Shown here: piece by piece, positions 26,576 through 35,785 of the stretch | Numbering within the stretch: position 1 is the stretch's first letter | Layout of the letters: each line of letters begins with the position of its first letter | Assembly: GCA_015059905.1 (NCBI GenBank) | Contig: SUZN01000007.1 | Coordinates: 103,141 to 167,140 of the forward strand | Source: Rikenellaceae bacterium | GTDB taxonomy: Bacteria > Bacteroidota > Bacteroidia > Bacteroidales > Rikenellaceae | Direction of reading: 5' to 3' | DNA: 64,000 bases | Program-made: the position numbers and the translations under genes | The notes under the pieces: generated by a model | What the model was told of the DNA's origin: nothing | Databases searched by the model: none | The model's input: the letters and a program-made list of their open reading frames with translations, nothing else

Positions 26576-28015
26576 CTACTTCGCGTCGTTCCAGTTATCT
26601 GTGCGGAATGGAGGCACAGGAATACCGATAATATTAGTCAAATCGCAAGGAATATAGTTGCGGAATGCATAACGTACCGCCACAGGCTCCTGCACCTTGT
26701 CGCTCCATACGCGCAACTCGCGATGACCACTTACGTGAGCATTTGCTGGGTGGAACACCTTGTCGGCACCTGCCACCTCGAAGCCCTTAACCCACTTGCC
26801 ATAACCTGGCTGGATACCAACACCCACATTCTTCAGTGTAACGATTGCTGTGTTCTTATCCACGCGCATTGACTCATAGGTTGGTGCAACAATATCAACA
26901 CCGCCCTGACCATACAAATCACGCATTGCGAAGGCTGCCATACGCTCGCCCACCTCATTCTTCTTTGCTGGATGGATGCAAACCTCCTCGCCAGTGTCGG
27001 TTGTTGCCGCCATAGCGCAGTTAGGGATATTTGCCAATGCACGCTGCTGACACTCCACAAACAAAGGATATGCTATTGCGCGTGAGTTACCATAGCTGTG
27101 AGGAGCAATCATCGTAAAGTAGAAAGGCATTTTGTTCTCCTTATCGCCCCAGTCCTCACGCCACTGCTGCACCATACGAGCCTGCATAATGTCGTAGTGG
27201 TCGATATCGCCCAGATTAGAGCAACCCTGATACCACAAGAAACCACGGGCATTGTACTTACGGATAGGTGCAATCATAGCGCAGTAAAGCTCCGAAGGCT
27301 TGATTGAGTGAATCTTATGCTTGTGCTCAAGCTGCTCCTTCGAGAGCACATCCTCCAGAGCCTTAATTGGCATCCACGACTCGATGCGAGTACCGCCCCA
27401 ATTTGAGGTGATGATACCGATAGGGAAATCAACCTTACCCACCAGATTATAGGCAAAAGTATATGCTACGGCTGACATATTGGCTACGCTGCTTGGTGTA
27501 GGGCACAACCACTCGCCACCCACGCAGTCCTCCTTATCCTCGTTGTAGGAACGGGCACGAGGCACGGTGAACATACGAATCTGGTCAGCATACTTCGTAG
27601 CCGAGAAGATAAACTCCTTCGCATTCTCCACAGGCTGACGATCCCAGCCCCTTACAGGCATCTCCATATTACTCTGACCCGATGTAATCCACACATCACC
27701 AATCATTACATTCTCCAGCACGATCTCCTCTCCATCAGAGATTGAGATGGTGTACTTGTCAAATGAGCCAGCAGGCGTAGCCACCTTCACAGCCCAGTTA
27801 CCATTCTCATCCGCCTGGGTCTTAATCTTTGCCTTGTCCCACGACACCTTAACGGTAACCTTGGCATCGGCATCAGCCTTACCCCACAGATTTACATCTG
27901 TATTCTGCTGCAAGACCATATTACTACCCAGCACCTTGGGCAACACCACCTTTGCCGAAGCACCAAAAGCCAGGGCAGTAGCGGCAACCAACAATAATAA
28001 CTTTTTCATATTCAT
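26576..28015 (-). CDS. sialate O-acetylesterase-type SGNH esterase (copy 1)
   Basis: 479 aa with signal peptide (AFGASAKVV). SGNH hydrolase of the SASA/DUF303 family: the nucleophile is Ser115 in WITSGQSNMEMPV, the Gly/Asn region is GIITSNWGGTRIESW, FLWYQGCSN follows, and the C-terminal His lies in VCIHPAKKNEVGER. Removes acetyl groups from sialic acid or other glycans; the true substrate is not readable. Upstream of the SGNH core is a beta-sandwich (LPKVLGSNMVLQQNTDVNLWG). The 22-nt gap to the next copy suggests tandem duplication. Starts at 28015 or 28009 are equally possible. Confidence 0.9.
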   Translation of the reverse strand: MNMKKLLLLVAATALAFGASAKVVLPKVLGSNMVLQQNTDVNLWGKADADAKVTVKVSWDKAKIKTQADENGNWAVKVATPAGSFDKYTISISDGEEIVLENVMIGDVWITSGQSNMEMPVRGWDRQPVENAKEFIFSATKYADQIRMFTVPRARSYNEDKEDCVGGEWLCPTPSSVANMSAVAYTFAYNLVGKVDFPIGIITSNWGGTRIESWMPIKALEDVLSKEQLEHKHKIHSIKPSELYCAMIAPIRKYNARGFLWYQGCSNLGDIDHYDIMQARMVQQWREDWGDKENKMPFYFTMIAPHSYGNSRAIAYPLFVECQQRALANIPNCAMAATTDTGEEVCIHPAKKNEVGERMAAFAMRDLYGQGGVDIVAPTYESMRVDKNTAIVTLKNVGVGIQPGYGKWVKGFEVAGADKVFHPANAHVSGHRELRVWSDKVQEPVAVRYAFRNYIPCDLTNIIGIPVPPFRTDNWNDAK

Positions 28016-28036
28016 TTAGTTTTAGGTTATTTAAGA

Positions 28037-29494
28037 TTATCTCACATCATTCCAGTCGTCAGTACGGAACGGAATAGCTGGCACACCATAGAGGTTTTTC
28101 AGATTGACCTCGCCTACCACATTATGGAATGCATAGCGCACAGCAACAGGCTTCTTCACCTCATCACACCACACTGTGACTATACTACCCCACACGCGTG
28201 CCTGGGCAGGATAAAATTTTCTATCCTCACCCGCAAGCTCAAAGCCTTTGACGGGGACATTGCTCCAAGGAGCCAAACCTTGAGGTGCATTCTTCATCTT
28301 TACCTTCACCTTGCCATCCTCCAGCACCTCGTGTGACTCATACTGCGGAGCCTTTGCCTCAAAACCCTTTGCGCCGTAGGTCTGCGCCATTGCCAATGCC
28401 GCCAGACGCTCTCCAATCTCGAACTTTTTGGGTGGGTGCAGGCAGGTAGCATCGCCCAAATCGGTCGTTGCCGCCATACCGCTGTTTGGGATTATATTCA
28501 TCGCACGCTCCTGACACTCCACAAAGAGAGGTAATGTGGTGTCGGTGTAGGAGTTACAATAGAAGTAAGGTGGTATCTGCACATAGTAGAAAGGCATCTT
28601 CGCCTCCTTGTCGCCCCAATCCTCACGCCACTGCTTTGCCATACGCGCCAGCATAACGTCATAGTGGTCAATATCGCCCAGATATTCCAGGCTCTGATAA
28701 CCGAGGTTGGCCTCGCCCTGATACCACAGAAAACCCTTCGCAGCATAGTCACGCACAGGCGCAATCATACCGCAATAGAGCTCGGAAGGGGTAAGCGGAT
28801 GCAACGTATGCTTATGCTTTATCTGCTCCTCTGTCGCAATCTCACGCAGAGCCGCCAGCGGCATCCAACACTCTACGCGCGAGCCACCCCAGCCTGCTGT
28901 AATAACACCAACGGGATAATCCAGATGATGTACCAGCTCGTGTGCAAAGAAGTACGCCACAGCCGAGGTCTCCGCCACACTCTCGGGCGCAGCCTCGCGC
29001 CACTCGCCCACACAATCATCGAGGTCCTTGTCGTATGAACGAGCCTTCTGCACCGTAAACATACGAATCTTATCCCTCATCGCGCCCGCACGACGTATGA
29101 ACTGCATCGAGTTCTCCACAGGCTGATGCATATATCCCTTCACAGGCATCTCCATATTACTCTGACCCACGCAGACCCACACATCGCCGAACATAATATT
29201 CTCAAGCGTAAGTGGCTCTCCGTCCGAGATGGTAATTGTATGCTTGTCGTAAGAGCCCGCAGGTGTTGCCACCATGACCGACCAATTACCCTTGTCGTCC
29301 GCCTTCGTCTTGATCTTTCCCTTCGCCCACGACACCACAACGGTAACACCCTTATCAGCCTCACTCTTACCCCAGAGCTTAACCTCCGAGTTCTGCTGCA
29401 TAACCATATTACTACCCAATATCTTGGGTAAAACAACGGTAGCCGATGCGCCCCAGGCGAGGCACACGGCTACCATTGACATTATAAGTCTTTT
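28037..29494 (-). CDS. sialate O-acetylesterase-type SGNH esterase (copy 2)
   Basis: 485 aa from MKRLIMSMVAVCLAWGASA; the track start 11 residues upstream would run into galK. It has the same architecture as the neighbour: LPKILGSNMVMQQNSEVKLWG, WVCVGQSNMEMPVKGYMHQPVENSMQFI with the Ser nucleophile, GVITAGWGGSRVECWMP, FLWYQGEANLGYQ and CLHPPKKFEIGER. The two copies are clearly paralogous but have diverged through the middle (an extra YQSLEYL segment here), so they may differ in substrate. Located 13 nt after galK. Confidence 0.9.
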   Translation of the reverse strand, partial: KRLIMSMVAVCLAWGASATVVLPKILGSNMVMQQNSEVKLWGKSEADKGVTVVVSWAKGKIKTKADDKGNWSVMVATPAGSYDKHTITISDGEPLTLENIMFGDVWVCVGQSNMEMPVKGYMHQPVENSMQFIRRAGAMRDKIRMFTVQKARSYDKDLDDCVGEWREAAPESVAETSAVAYFFAHELVHHLDYPVGVITAGWGGSRVECWMPLAALREIATEEQIKHKHTLHPLTPSELYCGMIAPVRDYAAKGFLWYQGEANLGYQSLEYLGDIDHYDVMLARMAKQWREDWGDKEAKMPFYYVQIPPYFYCNSYTDTTLPLFVECQERAMNIIPNSGMAATTDLGDATCLHPPKKFEIGERLAALAMAQTYGAKGFEAKAPQYESHEVLEDGKVKVKMKNAPQGLAPWSNVPVKGFELAGEDRKFYPAQARVWGSIVTVWCDEVKKPVAVRYAFHNVVGEVNLKNLYGVPAIPFRTDDWNDVR

Positions 29495-29507
29495 CATAAG
29501 AATACTC

Positions 29508-30650
29508 TTACTCCAACTTACGAGCACCGTCAGAGATTACTACATCGTAAACCTTTGGCTCGTGACCATAAGCTGCATTGAACTTTGACTTCGCAGTTGC
29601 GATGAAGTTATCGTAGAGGTCAGCCTTAACGAGGTTGATTGTACAACCGCCGAAACCACCGCCCATAATACGAGAACCTGTTACACCGCACTCCTTTGCG
29701 ATAGTTGCCAAGAGGTCGAGCTCCTCGCAGCTAACCTCATAATCCTTTGACATACCCCAGTGAGTCTCGTACATACGCTCACCAACAGTCTCCAAATCGC
29801 CCTTCTCCAAAGCATCACATACGTCAAGCACACGCTTCTCCTCGCCGATAACGTAACGAGCACGCATATAATCCTCAGCTGTAATCTGACCCTTAATCGC
29901 ATCCAACTGCTCCATTGTAGCACCACGCAAAGTCTCCTGACCCAAGGTCTTCGCTACACGCTCGCAAGACTCACGACGCTTGTTGTAAGGCGAACCTACC
30001 AACTCGTGCTTAACAACAGAATCGAGCAATACCAAACGATAGCCATAAGCCTCTGGGTCGAATGGGAAATACTCAAACTCTGAAGAGAGGCAGTCCAAAC
30101 GCATCAAGTTACCCTTCTTACCGTGTACTGAAGCGAACTGATCCATGATACCGCACTTAACACCGCAGTAGTTGTGCTCTGTTGACTGACCGATGCGAGC
30201 CAACTCGAACTTTCCGAACTTATCCTCGTTGTAGATGTGGTTCAACGCAAAAGCGAATGTTGACTCCAAAGCAGCTGATGATGAAAGACCAGCACCGAGA
30301 GGTACATCACCACCAAAAGCTGTATCAAAACCCTCTACCTTACCGCCACGCTTCAAAATCTCACGTGCAACACCGAAGATGTAGCAAGCCCAAGACTGCT
30401 CTGGCTTATCCTCCTCGTTCAAACCGAAGATAGCATACTCCTTCAAATCTACTGAGTAAGCACGAATCTTATCAGTTCCGTTAGGCTTAATCTCTGCTAC
30501 CATACCCTTATCGATAGCACCTGGGAATACGAAACCACCGTTGTAGTCAGTATGCTCACCGATAAGGTTGATACGACCTGGAGATGTGTAAAGCTCACCT
30601 GTTGTGCCGAACTTCTCGGCAAATTTCTCTCTAATTAACTGAATGTCCAT
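29508..30650 (-). CDS. galK: galactokinase
   Basis: Phosphorylates alpha-D-galactose to galactose-1-phosphate (Leloir pathway). The 380-aa GHMP kinase has the galactokinase signature SPGRINLIGEHTDYNGGFVFP near residue 24, the ATP loop DVPLGAGLSSSAALE, the catalytic Asp in GVKCGIMDQFASV and the C-terminal GSRIMGGGFGGCTINLV. Complete. It sits with galM and two GH2 enzymes in a run on one strand; galT and galE are not in the window. Confidence 0.96.
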   Translation of the reverse strand: MDIQLIREKFAEKFGTTGELYTSPGRINLIGEHTDYNGGFVFPGAIDKGMVAEIKPNGTDKIRAYSVDLKEYAIFGLNEEDKPEQSWACYIFGVAREILKRGGKVEGFDTAFGGDVPLGAGLSSSAALESTFAFALNHIYNEDKFGKFELARIGQSTEHNYCGVKCGIMDQFASVHGKKGNLMRLDCLSSEFEYFPFDPEAYGYRLVLLDSVVKHELVGSPYNKRRESCERVAKTLGQETLRGATMEQLDAIKGQITAEDYMRARYVIGEEKRVLDVCDALEKGDLETVGERMYETHWGMSKDYEVSCEELDLLATIAKECGVTGSRIMGGGFGGCTINLVKADLYDNFIATAKSKFNAAYGHEPKVYDVVISDGARKLE

Positions 30651-30680
30651 AGTTTTAAGTTTTAATGTTTATTGTTTATG

Positions 30681-32684
30681 TTAAAGTTTCACGTTGATAG
30701 TCTTGCCTTGCTTAACTGTGAAGATCTGCTTCTTGCCACCCTTCTCGGCAACCTCTACTCGCAATTTATCGCCTGCTGCACGCTTAACCACTACGTCGAA
30801 GTCGCCACCAAAAGCTCGAATATTCTTGAGCGAAGCAAACTCCCAATCCGTAGGTATCTCTGGCTTAAGCTCAAAGCTACGCATACCCGTAGGACGGATG
30901 CCGAACATACCCTCGGTGATGATACGGCAATAGAGTCCACTCTCTGCCGAGAGGTGTCGCTGGCTGCCCTCGGGCCACGCCTCGATAGGATATGGCACGT
31001 GGTCGCCCAACAGACGACGGTTCGAGTAGTATGAGAGCTGCTCTGTGATGAAGTCAGCATAACCCGCTGCATAAGCACCTCGGAAAGCATAGAGCGTAGA
31101 ACGATCCCAGAAAGTCTTGCTACCCTGTGCTGTCAAAAGACCATCCTTGGTATAGAGGTCTGACTTGAACATCGCATCCATTGTAGCCGCTGCTCTGTCG
31201 TAGATACCCACGCACAATGGCATACATATCCACGAACGAAGGATGTCATTACCCTCATAATAGCGGTATGTCTCATAACCCTGCACCGTAGCGCCGAAGT
31301 GCGACTCAATAGCTGCTCGCATAGCCTTCGCACGCTTCTGATAGTCAGCAACGAGCTTCGGGCTCTTCTTAAGCTCACGACCCAGATGTGCCGCAGAGAT
31401 CAAAGCATCGTAGTAGAGTGTTGATGTGCAGAGGTTAGCATCACCCGCAGGGAAACGACCCTCCAGCTCGTCACGGTCAGACTTCACAACACCCTTATCG
31501 TTAATCTGACGACGGCAATACTCCAGACACCACTCGATAAGCGTCCACAACTCCTCCGCCTCTGCCTTGTCGGCACGTGTCAAGGCGTAACGTGCTGCAC
31601 CATAGGCAATCATGGCACCGTCACCACGGTCACCAGCACCATTCCAAATATCATCACCCTCGGCAATGATTGAGCTTGGGATAGGCTTCCACTCGTCGTT
31701 CATGAAACGAGCGAAGTGACGATATGAGTTCAGCGCAGATGCGTTACCCACCTCATATCCCGTAAATGGGAAGAATGGGTTTACATACTCCGCCTGGTCG
31801 TTTGCCCAGATTGCAGCGTAGTAACTCTCGCCACCTGGTGCGTGCATATAGCCGCCCTTGGTTTTGCATATGCTCTCGCTGGCACGAATCTTCGCAAAGC
31901 GGAACTCGGTGTCGATAACATCATCGGGCGTATCCAACACGAGGTTGTTATCCATAACCTCAAGGAATGCCTGACGCTCGGCAAAGAGATTCTTCACATC
32001 AAGATTTGCCTGACTTGGCTGTCCCATCTCAAGACCCTCGATAACCAAGTCGAACTCAACGCTCTCGCCTGGCTTCAAGAAAAAGACACCACCGCCCTTC
32101 ACAGTCGAAAGGATGCGATATGAGCCCTTCACACCACGCTTTGGGTCGGTCAAGACCTCCTGCTGAAGCGAAGGTATCTGCAACACATAATCCACCGTAC
32201 CTGTATTGCGAAGCACATAGTGCTCACACATCATCGCCTGCTCCATAGTTGGGAATATCCAACGATCAACCTCCAAACCATAGGCTCCGCCGCGATGATC
32301 CTCCACCACTCGCATTCCGCCGTTAATCTCAACGAAACGAGTTGTGAACTTCAAGTGGTTATTGTTGTTGATGCGTAGTTGCGCCACAACATCCAACGCC
32401 TGACGTATCATCAAGCTGGCGTGAGTGTTGTTTGGTATGCGGCGAAGCATTGGGAATACAAGAGAACGGTCAAGCGTAAACTTCTGCTCCTTGTCAATAC
32501 CCCAATAGAGTACCGTCGCCATCATCTTACCACTCATCTCAACGTGGTCAGAGTGAGGATACTTTCCTTCAGCGACCTCCATACGGATGGTCTTGCCATC
32601 AGGCTGGATTGTCCAACGGTTTTGGGCAGCTGCCGAGCAGCACAAAAGTGCTGCTACGGCAATCGCCAGCAATCTCTTTGTCAT
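30681..32684 (-). CDS. secreted six-hairpin glycosidase-like protein
   Basis: 667 aa with signal peptide (LLCCSAAAQ). The N-terminal half is a beta-sandwich, and about residues 260-600 form an alpha-toroid with GGYMHAPGGESYYAAIWANDQAEYVNPFFP, EGDDIWNGAGDRGDGAMIAYGAARYAL, FPAGDANLCTSTLYYDALISAA and HVPYPIEAWPEGSQRHLSAESGLYC. This fits the six-hairpin glycosidase superfamily (amylo-alpha-1,6-glucosidase/GH63/GH78-like), exact family unknown. A final beta-domain ends NIRAFGGDFDVVVKR as in GH78/GH95 proteins. Embedded between galM and galK, so action on a galactose-containing glycan is likely but inferred. Confidence 0.75.
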   Translation of the reverse strand: MTKRLLAIAVAALLCCSAAAQNRWTIQPDGKTIRMEVAEGKYPHSDHVEMSGKMMATVLYWGIDKEQKFTLDRSLVFPMLRRIPNNTHASLMIRQALDVVAQLRINNNNHLKFTTRFVEINGGMRVVEDHRGGAYGLEVDRWIFPTMEQAMMCEHYVLRNTGTVDYVLQIPSLQQEVLTDPKRGVKGSYRILSTVKGGGVFFLKPGESVEFDLVIEGLEMGQPSQANLDVKNLFAERQAFLEVMDNNLVLDTPDDVIDTEFRFAKIRASESICKTKGGYMHAPGGESYYAAIWANDQAEYVNPFFPFTGYEVGNASALNSYRHFARFMNDEWKPIPSSIIAEGDDIWNGAGDRGDGAMIAYGAARYALTRADKAEAEELWTLIEWCLEYCRRQINDKGVVKSDRDELEGRFPAGDANLCTSTLYYDALISAAHLGRELKKSPKLVADYQKRAKAMRAAIESHFGATVQGYETYRYYEGNDILRSWICMPLCVGIYDRAAATMDAMFKSDLYTKDGLLTAQGSKTFWDRSTLYAFRGAYAAGYADFITEQLSYYSNRRLLGDHVPYPIEAWPEGSQRHLSAESGLYCRIITEGMFGIRPTGMRSFELKPEIPTDWEFASLKNIRAFGGDFDVVVKRAAGDKLRVEVAEKGGKKQIFTVKQGKTINVKL

Positions 32685-32689
32685 ATTTT

Positions 32690-33832
32690 CTACTTGGTAT
32701 AGAACTTATAGATACAAGTCTGTGTGTACTCCTCACCTGGGTTCAAAACTACAGATGGGAAGTTGTCGTGGTTAGGAGCATCTGGATACTTCTGAGTCTC
32801 CAAAGCTACTGACTCACGGAATGCCAATGGCTTGCCGTACTTACCGTTGTAAGTGCCATCGAAGAAGTTACCGCTGTAGAACTGGATAGCAACCTGATCA
32901 GTTGCAACGTCCATACAACGACCTGAAGTTGGATCGTAGAGTGTAGCAACAGTCTCAACCTGACCGTTATCCTCACGCTCCAATACCCAGTTCATATCGT
33001 AACCCTTACCGTTGATAAGCTGCTCGTTCTGTGCCTCGATACGGTCGCCGATAGCTGTTGGCTGACGGAAATCGAATGGAGTGCCCTCAACTGGCAGAAT
33101 CTCACCTGTTGGAATCAACGCAGCATCGGTTGGAGTGATGCGGTCAGCCTTCAAAGTGAGAACGTGGTCGAGGATAGTACCGCCAGCCTCGCCCTTGAGG
33201 TTGAAGAATGAGTGGTGAGAGAGGTTACATACTGTAGGAGCATCTGTCTTTGCAGAGTAAGTCACAACAAACTCGTTCTCCGCTGTCAAAGCATACTTCA
33301 TTGTGATGTCGAGGTTGCCTGGGAAACCATCCAGACCATCGGGCACTACAAGGTGCAGAGTGATAGACTCTGGCTTAACCTCCACAACGTCCCAAACGAG
33401 CATATCAATACCCTTCAGACCACCATGCAAGGTGTGACCGTTGTTGTTGAGTGGAGTGTTGTACTCCTTACCCTCCAAAGTGAACTTACCATAGCCGATA
33501 CGGTTAGCCACACGACCAACAGGAGCACCCAGGAAACGCTCGCCAGTGTTGTTAACGTAACGATCCAGAGTCTCGTAACCCAATACGATATCAGCCTTCT
33601 TGCCATCGCGGTCTGGTGCCCACAAAGATACCACGCGACCACCGAAGTTAGTCACCTGCATTGTAAGATCACCATTGCACAATGTGTAAAGATCAACCTG
33701 CTTGCCATCAACCTCCTGCTGGAAGTTCTCAGCCTTGATCAACTCAACACCGCAGCAACCGTCGCAGTGCTTCTTCTCGCCGCAGCTTGCCAACACAGCA
33801 ACAGCTGCCAACGCACACAAAATTTTCTTCAT
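32690..33832 (-). CDS. galM: aldose 1-epimerase (galactose mutarotase), lipoprotein
   Basis: Interconverts alpha and beta galactose (or glucose) so that galactokinase can act. 380 aa with lipobox LASC (Cys17), so periplasmic and membrane-anchored. Motifs: LYTLCNGDLTMQVTNFGGRVVSLWAPD, GRVANRIGYGKF, NNGHTLHGGLKG (catalytic His region), CNLSHHSFFNLKG and the late Glu in FRESVALETQKYPDAPN. Oddity: the stretch right after the lipidated Cys is CGEKKHCDGCCGVELI, a Cys cluster like that in the TIM-barrel lipoprotein at 40 kb. It starts 5 nt upstream of the six-hairpin gene on the same strand. Confidence 0.93.
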   Translation of the reverse strand: MKKILCALAAVAVLASCGEKKHCDGCCGVELIKAENFQQEVDGKQVDLYTLCNGDLTMQVTNFGGRVVSLWAPDRDGKKADIVLGYETLDRYVNNTGERFLGAPVGRVANRIGYGKFTLEGKEYNTPLNNNGHTLHGGLKGIDMLVWDVVEVKPESITLHLVVPDGLDGFPGNLDITMKYALTAENEFVVTYSAKTDAPTVCNLSHHSFFNLKGEAGGTILDHVLTLKADRITPTDAALIPTGEILPVEGTPFDFRQPTAIGDRIEAQNEQLINGKGYDMNWVLEREDNGQVETVATLYDPTSGRCMDVATDQVAIQFYSGNFFDGTYNGKYGKPLAFRESVALETQKYPDAPNHDNFPSVVLNPGEEYTQTCIYKFYTK

Positions 33833-33859
33833 AGTTTTATTATTTTATTTTAATTATTT

Positions 33860-35710
33860 CTACTCCTCTGCAGGAATCTCCATCTGGAAAATCTTACGGA
33901 TACGCTCCATATCGTACTTAACCGTACGGTCGTAGTAGTAGATACCGTTCTGCTCCTGCTCTACGTCGGTGAGCTGTGTATAACACCAGCCCCACATATT
34001 CTTGTTCAGTGACATCAAACCACGAACCTGACCCTCAAGACGCTGGTAGAACTCCTCCTTTGTCTGTGGTGCGCTACCATAACCCCATGCGCCATCCTTC
34101 GCTGGATTTGCCTCCATACACTTGATACCTCCAAATTCATCCAAGATATATGGGATAGAGCCGTCGTAACGTGGGAATACATAAGGATCGTTCAACACAG
34201 GACGGTTGAAACCTACATTACCACGATGACGTGCCTGTACCGATGGACCACGAACGAACATCTTGCCACCATCATAAACGATATCCTTCAGACGCTGTGG
34301 GTCCTGCTCGTAGTGGTGCTCTGTCCAGATGTCTGTCAAGATCTGGATACCACCCGATACTGTATTCACTGGACGTGATGGGTCGAGCTGCTTTGTCAAG
34401 GTGTAAACATCGTTCACAAAACGTGGGAACTGTGTCTCATCTGGCCAGAACTCCTCGTTGAATGGAGTCCAGGTAACGATTGCTGGGTGGTTCATATCAC
34501 GTACCACCAAGTTGCGCCACTCTGTGATGAAGTTACGCGCTGCCTCCACAGCATTTGCATCCAGACCCCAGCTTGGAGCCTCACCCCAAGTCAGGTATCC
34601 GAGCTTATCAGCCCAATAGTAGAAACGCTCCTCAAATACCTTCTGGTGCAGACGCGCGCCGTTGAAACCTGCCGCCTGTGCAAGCTCGATATCCTTCTTC
34701 AGAGCAGCATCCGATGGAGCTGTCCAGATACCATCTGGATAGAAGCCCTGATCCAATACCAAACGCTGGAAATAAGGCTCGTTGTTGAGATATATCTTAT
34801 TGCCCTCGGTGTGAATCTTACGCATACCAAAGTATGAAGCAACCTTATCCACTACGTTGCCCTCTGCATCCTTCAGTATGAGCTCCACGTCGTAGAGGAA
34901 TGGAGACTCTGGGCTCCAAAGCTTCGCCTTCTTGATAGGAAGAGTGAAGATTGAACCAGACGCCACCTTGCCACTCTGCGTAGCAACCACCTTTGAGCCG
35001 TCTTTAACATTGATTGTAAGCGTGTTAGCCGCAGCGTTACGACGCATAGTGAACTCCATGCTTACCTGGCTGCGATCGATATCGGTAATATACTTCACGC
35101 GTGAGATAGCCGCTGGTGCAACAGCCTCCATCCATACGGTCTGCCAGATACCTGTTGTACGTGTGTACATACACTCGAATGGACCGTGACGAAGTGACTG
35201 CTTACCTGCTGACTGCATACGCGAACGAAGATCACTCTTGGCATTAACAACAAGTGAATGTGTGCTACCTGCCTTTACGAACTTGGTAATATCGACGGTG
35301 AATGAGTCCGATCCTCCGAAATGACGATCGACGAATTTACCGTCCACATAAATCTCCGACTCGTAATAAACGGCTCCAAACTGAAGCAACACATCCTTAC
35401 CCTCCCACTCTGCTGGAATTGTAATATTGCGCTGATACCAGATGCAAGGGATAAACTCCTTGTGCTCTACACCTGAAAGTTTACTCTCGGGAGCAAAAGG
35501 AACGATAATCTTATCAGCAAAACCCTTGCTGTTACGCAAGCCTCGCTCCCAACCTGTCTTTACAGGGTCAAGCGTATATGTCCACTCTCCATTCAAATTC
35601 TGCCACGCCTCACGCTCAAACTGTGGACGAGGATACTCTGCGCGTGGGATCTGCGCCAATGCTGTGAAGCTCACACAAAGAGCCACCAAAGCTAACACCA
35701 ATCTCTTCAT
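33860..35710 (-). CDS. glycoside hydrolase family 2 enzyme (copy 1)
   Basis: 616 aa, signal peptide (VSFTALAQIP). GH2 layout: sugar-binding jelly roll (RPQFEREAWQNLNGEWTYTLDP), immunoglobulin-like domain, TIM barrel. The acid/base Glu is in VTWTPFNEEFWPDE and the nucleophile Glu in YILDEFGGIKC. This clade includes beta-galactosidases and other retaining beta-glycosidases; neighbours galM and galK favour a galactoside. It is shorter than LacZ-type enzymes, lacking the fourth and fifth domains. It begins after an internal terminator hairpin. Confidence 0.92.
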   Translation of the reverse strand: MKRLVLALVALCVSFTALAQIPRAEYPRPQFEREAWQNLNGEWTYTLDPVKTGWERGLRNSKGFADKIIVPFAPESKLSGVEHKEFIPCIWYQRNITIPAEWEGKDVLLQFGAVYYESEIYVDGKFVDRHFGGSDSFTVDITKFVKAGSTHSLVVNAKSDLRSRMQSAGKQSLRHGPFECMYTRTTGIWQTVWMEAVAPAAISRVKYITDIDRSQVSMEFTMRRNAAANTLTINVKDGSKVVATQSGKVASGSIFTLPIKKAKLWSPESPFLYDVELILKDAEGNVVDKVASYFGMRKIHTEGNKIYLNNEPYFQRLVLDQGFYPDGIWTAPSDAALKKDIELAQAAGFNGARLHQKVFEERFYYWADKLGYLTWGEAPSWGLDANAVEAARNFITEWRNLVVRDMNHPAIVTWTPFNEEFWPDETQFPRFVNDVYTLTKQLDPSRPVNTVSGGIQILTDIWTEHHYEQDPQRLKDIVYDGGKMFVRGPSVQARHRGNVGFNRPVLNDPYVFPRYDGSIPYILDEFGGIKCMEANPAKDGAWGYGSAPQTKEEFYQRLEGQVRGLMSLNKNMWGWCYTQLTDVEQEQNGIYYYDRTVKYDMERIRKIFQMEIPAEE

Positions 35711-35736
35711 AGTATATATACCTTAAATATAATAAA

Positions 35737-35767
35737 GGTCTGTGCGGCACGAATGCCGACACAGACC
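35737..35767 (-). terminator. hairpin with U-tract between the two GH2 genes
   Basis: GGTCTGTG..GGCA / TGCC..CACAGACC stem (about 12 bp with a small internal loop), followed on the minus strand by TTTATTATATTT. It would stop or attenuate transcription after the upstream GH2 gene. Confidence 0.7.
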
Positions 35768-35785
35768 CAATATTGAATTAAAATT

